From Desulfovibrio sp. DV (GTDB lineage Bacteria; Desulfobacterota; Desulfovibrionia; Desulfovibrionales; Desulfovibrionaceae), in assembly GCF_001936595.1 (NCBI RefSeq), contig NZ_MLBG01000042.1, positions 1 through 34,106 of the forward strand: a stretch of DNA of 34,106 bases, read 5' to 3'. The stretch's first letter is position 1; the number at the start of each line of letters is the position of its first letter. The position numbers and the translations under genes are program-made. Under the pieces are notes generated by a model. The model had not been told where the DNA came from. It worked only from the letters and a program-made list of their open reading frames with translations, and searched no databases. Positions 8,642 to 16,179 of this stretch are shown here, piece by piece.

Positions 8642-10336
8642 TTATTTCTCCAGGCCAAAGGGCCAGGCCACAAGCCCCCCTTCCATGACCGTCACGTTGG
8701 TGTAGCCGGCCGCTTCCAGCACGCTTTCCGCTTCGTAGCCGCGCATGGACACCTTGCAGTAGGCCACAATGGGCGCGTTCTTGTCTGCCGGCAGTTCGCC
8801 CAGGCGCTTGCGCAGCTGCCCAAGCGGCACAAGAGTCTCGCCCAGGCCCAGACGCATTTCCTTAAATTCCTTGGGACCGCGCACGTCGAGTAAAAACGGC
8901 GTTTCGCCGGCGTCGAGCCGGGCCTTGACGGCAACGCTTGACTGGCCCTGCATGAGGCCCTGCATCTTGTTCTGGACGATGTGGGCCGTGGCGATGGCGT
9001 GGTCGATGGCCAGGGAATAGGGCGGGGCATAGGGCAGATCGGCCATGGCCACGTCGTCAACGGTGAGGTTGCCCAGAATGGCCATGGCCATTTCCGCCAC
9101 CTGCCGGTTGACGTTGCCGGCCCCGACGCAGGCAAAACCGAGGATGCGCCCGGTGCCGGCCTCGGCCACGATCTTGGAAACGATGGGCTTGGCCCCCATG
9201 AAGCCCGGGATATCCGGGCTGGCATTTATGGCCGTGACGACGGCAAATCCCGCTTCCCTGGCCCGACGCTCGGAAAGTCCCGTGGAGGCGGCGGCAAAAT
9301 CAAACACCTTGCAGATGCCGCTGCCGATGGTTCCGGGGAAGGTCGCCTTGTCGCCAAGCACGGCGTTCTCCCCGGCCACCCGGCCTTCGAGATTGGCCAG
9401 ATCGCCATAAGGAGCCAGCATGGGCTTGCCGGTGAGGCGATTTTTGACTTCCACGCAGTCGCCGGCGGCGTAGATGTCCGGGTCGGACGTGCGCATATGC
9501 TCATTTGTGGCAATGCCGCCGGTTGCGCCGATGGTCAGGCCGGCCGCCTTGGCCAGGGCCACGTTGGGCGCGACGCCGATGGCCATGACCACCAGCGAGC
9601 AGGGCAGTTCCCGGCCGTCAGCCAAGCGCACGCCCGAGACCTTGCCGTCCTGGCCGAGGATTTCGCTGATGCCAACGCCCGTGACAATGGTCGCGCCTTT
9701 GGCCCGGGCGTGGTTTTCCACCAGCAGGGCCAGCTCGGGATCGAGAAAGCTCAGAATGTGGGGCAGGGCCTCGACCACGGTGACAGCCATGCCGGCCGCA
9801 ACCAGCGCCTCGCAGGTTTCCATGCCGATCAGCCCGCCGCCGACAATCACGGCCTGGCCGCCCTTGGAGGCCGCGGCAATGGCCCGCAGGCCGTCAGCGT
9901 CGGCCAGACTCGCCAGGGTGGTCACCCCGGCCAGCTCCCGGCCCGGGATGGGCGGCACTTTGGGCGTGGAACCGGTGGCCAGGATGAGCTTGTCATAGGG
10001 CAGATGGCCGGTCTCGCCGGTGGCGACGCGCTTCCAGGCCACAGTGCGGGCTGTGCGGTCAATGGCTGTCACTTCCGTGCCGACCAGGGCGGCCACGCCC
10101 TTGGCTCCGGCGAAAAAGGCCGGATCGCGGACAACCCCGGCCGGGGTGGCCAAGAGCATGTCGCGCTCTCCGACGCTGCCGGCCACGTAATAGGGATAGC
10201 CGCAGGAGGCCATGGACAGCTCCGGGGCCTTTTGCAACAGCGTGACCTCGGCCGATTGGTCCAGACGTTTGGCCCGGGCCGCTGCCTTGGGACCGGCAGC
10301 CGTGCCGCCGATGACGACAATCCGTTTCTTGTTCAT
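8642..10336 (-). CDS. FAD/NAD(P)H CoA-disulfide/persulfide reductase with C-terminal rhodanese domain
   Basis: A 564-residue protein from the ATG at 10336, which has a GGGAGA site about 9 bases upstream; the open frame before it is not coding. Residues 1 to about 450 are a pyridine-nucleotide disulfide oxidoreductase: FAD motif VVIGGTAAGPKAA, NAD motif VIVGGGLIGMETCEAL, and ATGS and YAAGD blocks. C45 in MASCGYPYYVAG matches the single active Cys of CoA-disulfide reductases. Residues about 465-564 form a rhodanese domain with active C527 (VAYCKVSMRG). This architecture is that of NADH-dependent persulfide reductases, which reduce CoA disulfides or persulfides and release sulfide. Such an activity would suit a sulfur-metabolising anaerobe; the substrate is inferred. 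It is likely a single-gene unit. Confidence 0.9.
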   Translation of the reverse strand: MNKKRIVVIGGTAAGPKAAARAKRLDQSAEVTLLQKAPELSMASCGYPYYVAGSVGERDMLLATPAGVVRDPAFFAGAKGVAALVGTEVTAIDRTARTVAWKRVATGETGHLPYDKLILATGSTPKVPPIPGRELAGVTTLASLADADGLRAIAAASKGGQAVIVGGGLIGMETCEALVAAGMAVTVVEALPHILSFLDPELALLVENHARAKGATIVTGVGISEILGQDGKVSGVRLADGRELPCSLVVMAIGVAPNVALAKAAGLTIGATGGIATNEHMRTSDPDIYAAGDCVEVKNRLTGKPMLAPYGDLANLEGRVAGENAVLGDKATFPGTIGSGICKVFDFAAASTGLSERRAREAGFAVVTAINASPDIPGFMGAKPIVSKIVAEAGTGRILGFACVGAGNVNRQVAEMAMAILGNLTVDDVAMADLPYAPPYSLAIDHAIATAHIVQNKMQGLMQGQSSVAVKARLDAGETPFLLDVRGPKEFKEMRLGLGETLVPLGQLRKRLGELPADKNAPIVAYCKVSMRGYEAESVLEAAGYTNVTVMEGGLVAWPFGLEK

Positions 10337-10484
10337 GGCTGTTTCTCCCTTTTTTATGAGAAGGTTGCTATGTTTGTGGCCGACTCCGCGGCCTGGAAAA
10401 CGCGACTTATTTCGATACTGTTCATACCGTAAACTAAAATGGCCTGCAACGCTTGTCGCGAAGGAGCGGGGCAAAAAAAGTATG

Positions 10485-11582
10485 CTAGCCGGCGGCAGCG
10501 ACCAGGGCGTCGAGTGTCTGGCGGGCGGTGCGCTCCCAGGTGAAGCGGGCCTCGTTGGACTTGCCCGCCTCCCGAAGCGCCCGGCGCAGTGCACCATCGG
10601 TGACGATGCGGGTCAGCGCCACGGCCCAGGCGTCGATGGACGTCGGATCGACCAGCAGCGCTCCTTGCCCGGCCACTTCCGGCAGGGCGGTGGCATCGGC
10701 GCAGGCCACAGGCAGGCCGCAGGCCTGGGCTTCCAGGATGGGCAGGCCAAAACCCTCAAACAGCGAGGGAAAGGCCAGGGCGCAGGCGCTGCGGTACAAA
10801 AGCGGCATTTCGTGCCTGGGCACATGGCCCAGCCGGCGCACCCGGTCGGTCAGGCCGGCCTCGCGCACCAGGACGTCGAAATCCTCGCTCCAGGCCAGGC
10901 CGCCGGTCATGACCAGATCGCACGGCACGAGATCGGCCATGCGGGCATAGGCGCCAAGCAGGGTGGGCAGGTTTTTTCGCGGCGAGATGTTGCCGCTGTA
11001 GAGAATGAACTCGCGCTCAAGCCCCCGGGCGCGGCGAAAGGCAGCCAGGGCGGCGGCGTCCACCGGCGCTTTGTAGAGAGGATCGCAGGCCAGATGGGTG
11101 GTGAGCACATGTTCGGGCCGGGCCTTGGTCAGGCGCAGCACATCCTGGCGGGTGTAGTCGGAGATGGCCAGCACCCGCCGGGCGCGCCGGGCGCTGTAGC
11201 GGATGGCCGGGCGCATGTAGGCGGTGTCGGCCGGGCGGTACATGCGAAGCGTGGGGTGGAAATAGCCGAGGTCCAGCATGGTGACCACGGCCGGGCAGGG
11301 GATGCCGGGCGGCATGTTGGACGAGGGAAAAAGGGCCACGTCGCAGGGCCGGCGGCGCAGGGCCAACGGCAGGGCCAGCCAGTCGAAGGCCAGACGATTG
11401 GCCACCGGCAGCACCACTTCCGTGGCTCCGGGAAACGTGCCCAGGTGGCTGGCGTCGGGGTAATAAAGCACCAGTTCGTGGCCGCTATCCAGGGCAAGCA
11501 GGGCATTGACGAGGCTTGTCAGATATTCTTTCGGACCGCCGGACGGATAGGCCAGGGTGCGGGCGTTTACGGCGATGCGCAT
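10485..11582 (-). CDS. Glycosyltransferase family 4 (GT-B fold)
   Basis: A 365-residue cytoplasmic or peripheral enzyme beginning MRIAVNARTLAYPSGGPKEY, a typical GT4 N-terminus. The C-terminal nucleotide-sugar domain has YSGNISPRKNL, then FPSLFEGFGLPILEAQACGLPVACADATALPEVAG, which contains the E-x7-E motif of retaining GT-B enzymes. It probably adds a hexose to a surface polysaccharide; donor and acceptor cannot be inferred. It starts 3 bases after the stop of the GT4-GT2 fusion gene, so the two form an operon running leftward from 13.6 kb. About 150 bases without a gene separate it from the downstream oxidoreductase; these include a T-run just past its stop (minus strand). Confidence 0.88.
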   Translation of the reverse strand: MRIAVNARTLAYPSGGPKEYLTSLVNALLALDSGHELVLYYPDASHLGTFPGATEVVLPVANRLAFDWLALPLALRRRPCDVALFPSSNMPPGIPCPAVVTMLDLGYFHPTLRMYRPADTAYMRPAIRYSARRARRVLAISDYTRQDVLRLTKARPEHVLTTHLACDPLYKAPVDAAALAAFRRARGLEREFILYSGNISPRKNLPTLLGAYARMADLVPCDLVMTGGLAWSEDFDVLVREAGLTDRVRRLGHVPRHEMPLLYRSACALAFPSLFEGFGLPILEAQACGLPVACADATALPEVAGQGALLVDPTSIDAWAVALTRIVTDGALRRALREAGKSNEARFTWERTARQTLDALVAAAG

Positions 11583-11585
11583 GGC

Positions 11586-13568
11586 TTATCCGGCCAGATG
11601 GTGTTTCTTGCGGGCATAGGCGCGCAGAGGTTCCAGGCGGCAGTTGACCTGGCTGGGCAGGGCCCGGCCCTTGGCGATGGCCCCGAGCTGGGCCAGGACC
11701 GAGCCCAGGCGCACCTCCATGGTCACGAGCTTGATGGCCAGTTCATGGAGCAGGCCCCGGCCGTGGCGGTGTTGGCAGGTATAAACATCGCGGCGAAAGA
11801 CTTCCTGCCAGGTGGCGGTCTTGGCTGATTCGTGGAGCCTGAATGCAGCCAGCACCTTGGGGATGCGCACGATGCGGCCCTGGCGGCTTATGCGCTCGAA
11901 CAGATCGAAATCCATGCAGTAGGAAAAGGCCGTGTCCATGCCGCCGGCAGCCAGATAGGCGTCCTTGCGGAAAAAGGTGGACTGCTGGGCCACGGCCATG
12001 GTGTGGCGCATCTGCCGGGCCGAAGGGGCCAGCACCATGTCGATCATGACCGGCTGGCCGGCCGCGTCGGTCAACACCGTATCGCCGGTGACCATGACCG
12101 CGTCGGGGTGGCGGGCAAAGGCCTCGGCCACGGCAGCCAGGACGTCGTCGCTCCACAGATAATCATCGGAATTGAGCCAGCCCATGACTTCGCCCGTGGC
12201 CAGGGCAAAGCCTTCGGCCAGGGCCGCGGTCTGCCCGGCGTCCGGGGCCGAGCGCCAAAAGGCGAGATGGTCATTCCAACGGCCCAGGATGTCGGGGGTG
12301 GCGTCGCTGGAACCGCCGTCCAGGACAATGTGCTCGACGCGGACGTCTTTTTGGGCGGCGACGCTTTCCAGGGTCTGGGGCAGATAGCCGGCCTGATTAT
12401 ACGACGGGGTGATGATGCTGACCATGGGCCGCTTGGTGCTGTGGCCCGAGGCCTCAATAAGCGTCTCGTAGACGGTTGCCGCGCAGGCCTCCCAGGAAAA
12501 GGCTGCGGCCCGGTCCAGGCCCAGGGCGATCTGGCGGCAGCGCAGGGCCTCGTCGCAGCAAAGCCGGGTGAGGCAGCCGGCCAGGGCGTCGGCGTCGTCC
12601 GGGGCAAACGCCAGTCCGGCCACGCCGGCCGCTTCCGGCAGCGAGGCGGCGTCGGCATAGGCCACCGGCGTGCCGCTGGCCATGGCCTCGAGCAGGGGCA
12701 GGCCGAAGCCTTCGTAGCGCGAGGGGAAGACGAAAACCGATGCAGCCCGGTAGGCCAGGGCCACGTCCTCGTCGGTCAGGTAGCCCAGGCAGCGTACGCG
12801 CCCGGCAGCAAGCTCCGGCGGCGTGGCTGCAGCCAGGGTTTCCGTGTCGCCGTACCCGACCACGGCCAGGACCGGCGCGATGTCGTCCGGCAGCCGGGCC
12901 ATGGCCTGCAAGGCCACCGTGAGATTTTTGTGCGGCATGAGATTGCCGACGCACAGGATGAACTTTTCGGGCAGGCCGTGCCGGGCGCGGAAATCGGCCA
13001 GGGCCGGGATGTCCTTCGCCGTTGCCGGGCGGAACCGGTGGTGGTCCACGGCGCAAAGATCCGTCGGCCGGGTGCGGGTGGCCATGGGTCCGTAGAGGCG
13101 CAACAGTTCGCGCCGGGTAAAGGCTGAAAGCGAAAGCGGGATGGTCAGGCGCGCCAGGCTGGCCTTCTGGCGCAGGGCGAAAACGAGCCTGATGTGCCAG
13201 GGCAGGGTCCCTGGCAGGCGCTTCCATAAAATATCGTTAATGACCCCCACCGACCGGCCGGAGAAGCCCAGCGGCAGCAGCCCGTCCGGGGCGTAGTGGA
13301 CGTCGGTGCCGATCTGGCGGAGTTGCCAGGCCATGCCGGCCTGCTGCCAGGCATAGAGCGAGGGCGCCTTGACCGTGGCGGCCTGCAAACTGCCGGCAGC
13401 CATAAGGTGCAGGGCCGTGGCGTTGACGATGGGCTGGCCGGAGACCAGGGTTATTTCGTCACGGCCGGCGGCCAAAGACGCCAGATGGGGCAGGATGGAT
13501 TCCAGGCAGCGGCCGATGCCGGTGCGCTTGGGATAGGACAGGGAACTGGCGTCGAGCGTGATGCGCAT
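11586..13568 (-). CDS. Two-domain glycosyltransferase: GT4 fused to GT2
   Basis: A 660-residue protein from the ATG at 13568 (MRITLDASSLSYPKRTGIG), which aligns with the start of the neighbouring GT4; the longer frame to 13796 overlaps the divergent promoter region and is not used. Residues 1 to about 370 are a GT4 domain with CVGNLMPHKNL and FPSRYEGFGLPLLEAMASG. Residues about 380-640 are a GT2 domain: VSIITPSYNQAGYLPQTLESV, VLDGGSSDATPDIL and GWLNSDDY, the last giving the metal-binding DxD-like site. Such fusions can add two sugars in succession. The GT2 half resembles the separate GT2 gene at 18761. No strong ribosome site precedes the start. Confidence 0.88.
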   Translation of the reverse strand: MRITLDASSLSYPKRTGIGRCLESILPHLASLAAGRDEITLVSGQPIVNATALHLMAAGSLQAATVKAPSLYAWQQAGMAWQLRQIGTDVHYAPDGLLPLGFSGRSVGVINDILWKRLPGTLPWHIRLVFALRQKASLARLTIPLSLSAFTRRELLRLYGPMATRTRPTDLCAVDHHRFRPATAKDIPALADFRARHGLPEKFILCVGNLMPHKNLTVALQAMARLPDDIAPVLAVVGYGDTETLAAATPPELAAGRVRCLGYLTDEDVALAYRAASVFVFPSRYEGFGLPLLEAMASGTPVAYADAASLPEAAGVAGLAFAPDDADALAGCLTRLCCDEALRCRQIALGLDRAAAFSWEACAATVYETLIEASGHSTKRPMVSIITPSYNQAGYLPQTLESVAAQKDVRVEHIVLDGGSSDATPDILGRWNDHLAFWRSAPDAGQTAALAEGFALATGEVMGWLNSDDYLWSDDVLAAVAEAFARHPDAVMVTGDTVLTDAAGQPVMIDMVLAPSARQMRHTMAVAQQSTFFRKDAYLAAGGMDTAFSYCMDFDLFERISRQGRIVRIPKVLAAFRLHESAKTATWQEVFRRDVYTCQHRHGRGLLHELAIKLVTMEVRLGSVLAQLGAIAKGRALPSQVNCRLEPLRAYARKKHHLAG

Positions 13569-13614
13569 GGGGCGTCCGAAGCGGCTTCTAAGTTGGGGGG
13601 TTGGAGCGGATGCG

Positions 13615-13644
13615 TTGACATGCGTCAATTCGATCGAATATGCA
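13615..13644. promoter_or_regulatory. Candidate divergent promoter/operator of the polysaccharide cluster
   Basis: The 106-base gap between the divergent transferase and permease genes holds TTGACA (13615-13620), which is half of an inverted repeat TTGAC-ATGC-GTCAA (13615-13628). A perfect 12-bp palindrome ATTCGATCGAAT (13628-13639) follows directly. A rough -10 (TATGCA, 13639-13644) lies 18 bases from the TTGACA. The palindromes suggest a repressor site over a rightward promoter; this is sequence inspection only. Confidence 0.4.
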
Positions 13645-13674
13645 ACCGGCTCCATGCATATATCACCCAAAGCC

Positions 13675-14535
13675 ATGGTCGTGCGGCGGCCCCGGGCCGG
13701 ATCGTTATGGTCCGGTCTGTTGGCGGGCGTCAGCCCTGTGGCCTTTGTCCGCGCCTTCTGGCAGCGCCGGGAGGTGCTCTCCACCTTCGCCCGCATCGAG
13801 TTTTCCTCCCGCTACCACGGGGCGCAGCTCGGCGTGCTGTGGAGTCTGGTCTCGCCGCTGGCTACCCTGGCCGTCTATACCTTTGTTTTTTCAGTCGTCT
13901 TCAAGCCATCCTGGGCCGGCGGCGGCGACGGCGGGGTGGCTGGCTACGCGCTGATCCTCTTTGCCGGCCTTTCGGCCTTTGAGGTCTTTGCCGTCAGCCT
14001 CAACCGCGCCCCAAGGCTGCTCTCGGAAAACGTCAATTTCATCAAGAAAGTCCTTTTCCCCCTGGAAATCCTGCCCGTTGGCGTCATTCTGGCCGCGGTG
14101 CTCGAATCCCTGGTCAGCCTCGTTCTGGTGGCCCTTGGCGTGCTTGTGACCACGGGCCGTCTGCCGGCCACGGCGCTCTTTGCCCCGCTGGCCTATCTGC
14201 CCCTTGGCATGTTGACCCTTGGCATGTGCTGGCTGCTCGCCCCGGTCGGCGTTTTCCTCAAAGACCTCGGCAACATTGTGGGTGTGGCCGTGCAACTGCT
14301 TTTTTTCGCCACGCCCATCCTCTACCCGCTCTCGGCCGTACCCGAGCCGTACCGCAGCCTTTTGGCGCTTAATCCGCTGCACCCGGTGGTTGACCACCTG
14401 CGCCGCACCATCATCTACGGCCAGATGCCCGACTGGTCGGCCCTTGGCCTCGTGACCCTGGTTTCGGCCGGGGTGATGCTGGCCGGGTATACCTTTTTCA
14501 TCAATATCAAGAGGCTGTTCGCCGATGCCGTCTGA
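13675..14535 (+). CDS. ABC-2 type polysaccharide export permease (Wzm-like)
   Basis: A 286-residue protein from the ATG at 13675; another ATG at 13654 is in frame and neither has a clear ribosome site. After a short cytoplasmic N-terminus with [31 protein letters not shown], the family signature, come about six membrane segments, ending [13 protein letters not shown]. It forms the inner-membrane channel that exports undecaprenol-linked glycans (O-antigen, capsule or teichoic-type). Its 3' end overlaps the ATPase gene by 11 bases, so the pair is translationally coupled. The motif [18 protein letters not shown] near the C-terminus is typical of the family. Confidence 0.92.
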   Translation: MVVRRPRAGSLWSGLLAGVSPVAFVRAFWQRREVLSTFARIEFSSRYHGAQLGVLWSLVSPLATLAVYTFVFSVVFKPSWAGGGDGGVAGYALILFAGLSAFEVFAVSLNRAPRLLSENVNFIKKVLFPLEILPVGVILAAVLESLVSLVLVALGVLVTTGRLPATALFAPLAYLPLGMLTLGMCWLLAPVGVFLKDLGNIVGVAVQLLFFATPILYPLSAVPEPYRSLLALNPLHPVVDHLRRTIIYGQMPDWSALGLVTLVSAGVMLAGYTFFINIKRLFADAV

Positions 14536-15946
14536 TGCCCCGATCATCGCCGCCCGGGGCGTGTCCAAGATGTACGAATTGTACGCCCGGCCCCAGGACC
14601 GGCTGCGCCAGATGCTTTTCCCGGGCGGCAAGCCGCTTTACCGGGAACACTGGGCTCTTCGCGACGTGTCCTTCGAGGTCGGCCCGGGCGAGGCCTTTGG
14701 CATCATCGGCAAGAACGGGGCCGGCAAATCGACCCTGCTGCAAGTCCTGGCCGGCGTGTTGGAGCCGACTGCCGGTGAAGTGGTGCTGCCCGAGCGCACC
14801 ACGGCCCTTCTGGAGCTTGGTTCGGGCTTCAAGCCGGAATTTACCGGCCGGCAAAACGTCTTCGTCAATGCCGCCGTACTCGGCATCCCCCGGACCACGG
14901 TGGCCGAGCGCCTGGACGACATCGCCGCTTTTGCCGATATCGGCGCGCATTTCGACCAGCCGGTCAAGACCTACTCCAGCGGCATGTTCCTGCGGCTGGC
15001 CTTTGCCGTGACCACCAGCCTGGAACCGGATGTGCTCATCATCGACGAGGCCCTGGCCGTTGGCGACGTCTTTTTCCGCCAGAAGTGCTATAAGCGTCTG
15101 GAAGGGCTCCTTTCCCGCGGCACGGTGGTGGTGCTCGTCTCCCATGCCATGAACGACGTGGCCCAGTTCTGCCACCGGGGCCTCATGCTTGAGCGGGGCC
15201 GGGTGACCTATCTGGGCGATGCCGCGGCTGCGGTCAAACGCTACATGGTCGGCGACGGCGGCTATGCCCCGGGCAACCTGGGCGAGGCTGCGCAGGGTCT
15301 CGATCTGCCGGCAGAAGCCGATGCCAATGATCCCTGGCCCGCCCCGGAAGCCTTTGTCGATCTCACCCAGGTTGCCGTCGCCGAAAACGACTGGGCCGGC
15401 TGCACCCATGTGGCCATCTGCGACGCCTCGGGCCAGCCCTGCCGCAGTTTCGAGCAGGGCGAGACGCTCTCGATCTTTTGCCGCTACGCCGTGCAGCATG
15501 ATATGGAAGTGGCCGTGGCCGGCGTCGAGCTCATAAACGACAAGCGTGTCATCGTGTTCGGCAAAAACACCCTGCAATTTGACAGCGACCATCCGACCCT
15601 GACCCCGGCCGGCAGCAGCCTGCGGGTGCGCTTTGACGTCAAACTCGAATTGGCTCCCGGCGAATACACCTTCAATCTCGGGTTTTCCGCCATAAGCCGC
15701 GAAGACTTCGACCGCCGGGCCAGCCTGTCCCACCAGGAACTGGAAAGCCGCACCACCGTCATCTCCATCCTGACCCGGGCCGGCGATTTCCTGGTGACCT
15801 TCCGCAGCCGCGACACCACGCCGGTGCAGCTCACCCACCACGGCGTGGCCAACCTGCCGGGACAGGCGACGCTTCGGCTGTATAGTGGTGGTGGGAAGGA
15901 AGAATGCTCCGGCGGCCGGGGGGATAATCCCCCCGGACCCCCTTGA
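14525..15946 (+). CDS. ABC transporter ATPase for polysaccharide export with Wzt-type C-terminal domain
   Basis: A 473-residue protein. Residues 1 to about 245 are the ATPase: Walker [10 protein letters not shown] (62-70), signature YSSGM, Walker [10 protein letters not shown] and the switch His in VSHAMND. Residues about 285-455 are a Wzt-C-like beta-sandwich ([11 protein letters not shown] to [18 protein letters not shown]), which in O-antigen exporters binds the modified end of the glycan. The N-terminal [14 protein letters not shown] is typical of Wzt/TagH. The last dozen or so residues ([11 protein letters not shown]) are encoded by a GC-rich repeat also found at 33.2 kb, and its TGA stop lies inside that repeat. 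The tail is therefore probably a late addition. It works with the permease just upstream. Confidence 0.92.
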   Translation: MPSDAPIIAARGVSKMYELYARPQDRLRQMLFPGGKPLYREHWALRDVSFEVGPGEAFGIIGKNGAGKSTLLQVLAGVLEPTAGEVVLPERTTALLELGSGFKPEFTGRQNVFVNAAVLGIPRTTVAERLDDIAAFADIGAHFDQPVKTYSSGMFLRLAFAVTTSLEPDVLIIDEALAVGDVFFRQKCYKRLEGLLSRGTVVVLVSHAMNDVAQFCHRGLMLERGRVTYLGDAAAAVKRYMVGDGGYAPGNLGEAAQGLDLPAEADANDPWPAPEAFVDLTQVAVAENDWAGCTHVAICDASGQPCRSFEQGETLSIFCRYAVQHDMEVAVAGVELINDKRVIVFGKNTLQFDSDHPTLTPAGSSLRVRFDVKLELAPGEYTFNLGFSAISREDFDRRASLSHQELESRTTVISILTRAGDFLVTFRSRDTTPVQLTHHGVANLPGQATLRLYSGGGKEECSGGRGDNPPGPP

Positions 15947-15950
15947 TGGG
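15916..15950 (+). repeat. GC-rich palindromic intergenic repeat, copy 1
   Basis: CCGGGGGG and CCCCCCGG flank ATAAT (8-bp stem, 5-base loop, 15916-15936), followed by ACCCCCTTGATGGG. The same sequence, with one extra G, occurs at 33243-33278. This copy overlaps the 3' end of the ABC ATPase gene and supplies its stop codon. It may act as a terminator or a transcript-stabilising hairpin. Confidence 0.85.
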
Positions 15951-16110
15951 AAACGGTTTTCAAGGGATTCTTGGGGCTGGCTGGCAATTCGGTCGGCATT
16001 GATGCAAACGCCGCATGCCTTCCAACATTCCACTTTCAAGCATCACCCGGTGTTCGTACAAGAGCACCTAACCCCCCCCGATGAAAAGTTTTTGGGGAAG
16101 GTGGGGGTCT

Positions 16111-16152
16111 GGGGGAGGAAACCCCTTTTTTCAAAAAGGGGTTTCCTCCCCC
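16111..16152. repeat. Perfect 20-bp inverted repeat upstream of the methyltransferase-GT gene
   Basis: The left arm 16111-16130 starts GGGGGAGGAAACCCC and ends TTTTT. The right arm 16133-16152 is its exact complement, with only TC between. It lies in the 233-base gap between the ATPase gene and the next gene, which also holds repeat copy 1 and otherwise shows no gene. It looks like one of the intergenic hairpin elements common in GC-rich genomes, and could terminate or attenuate transcription. Confidence 0.8.
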
Positions 16153-16179
16153 CAGTCCTCTCCCCGAGGAGCCTTCCAT

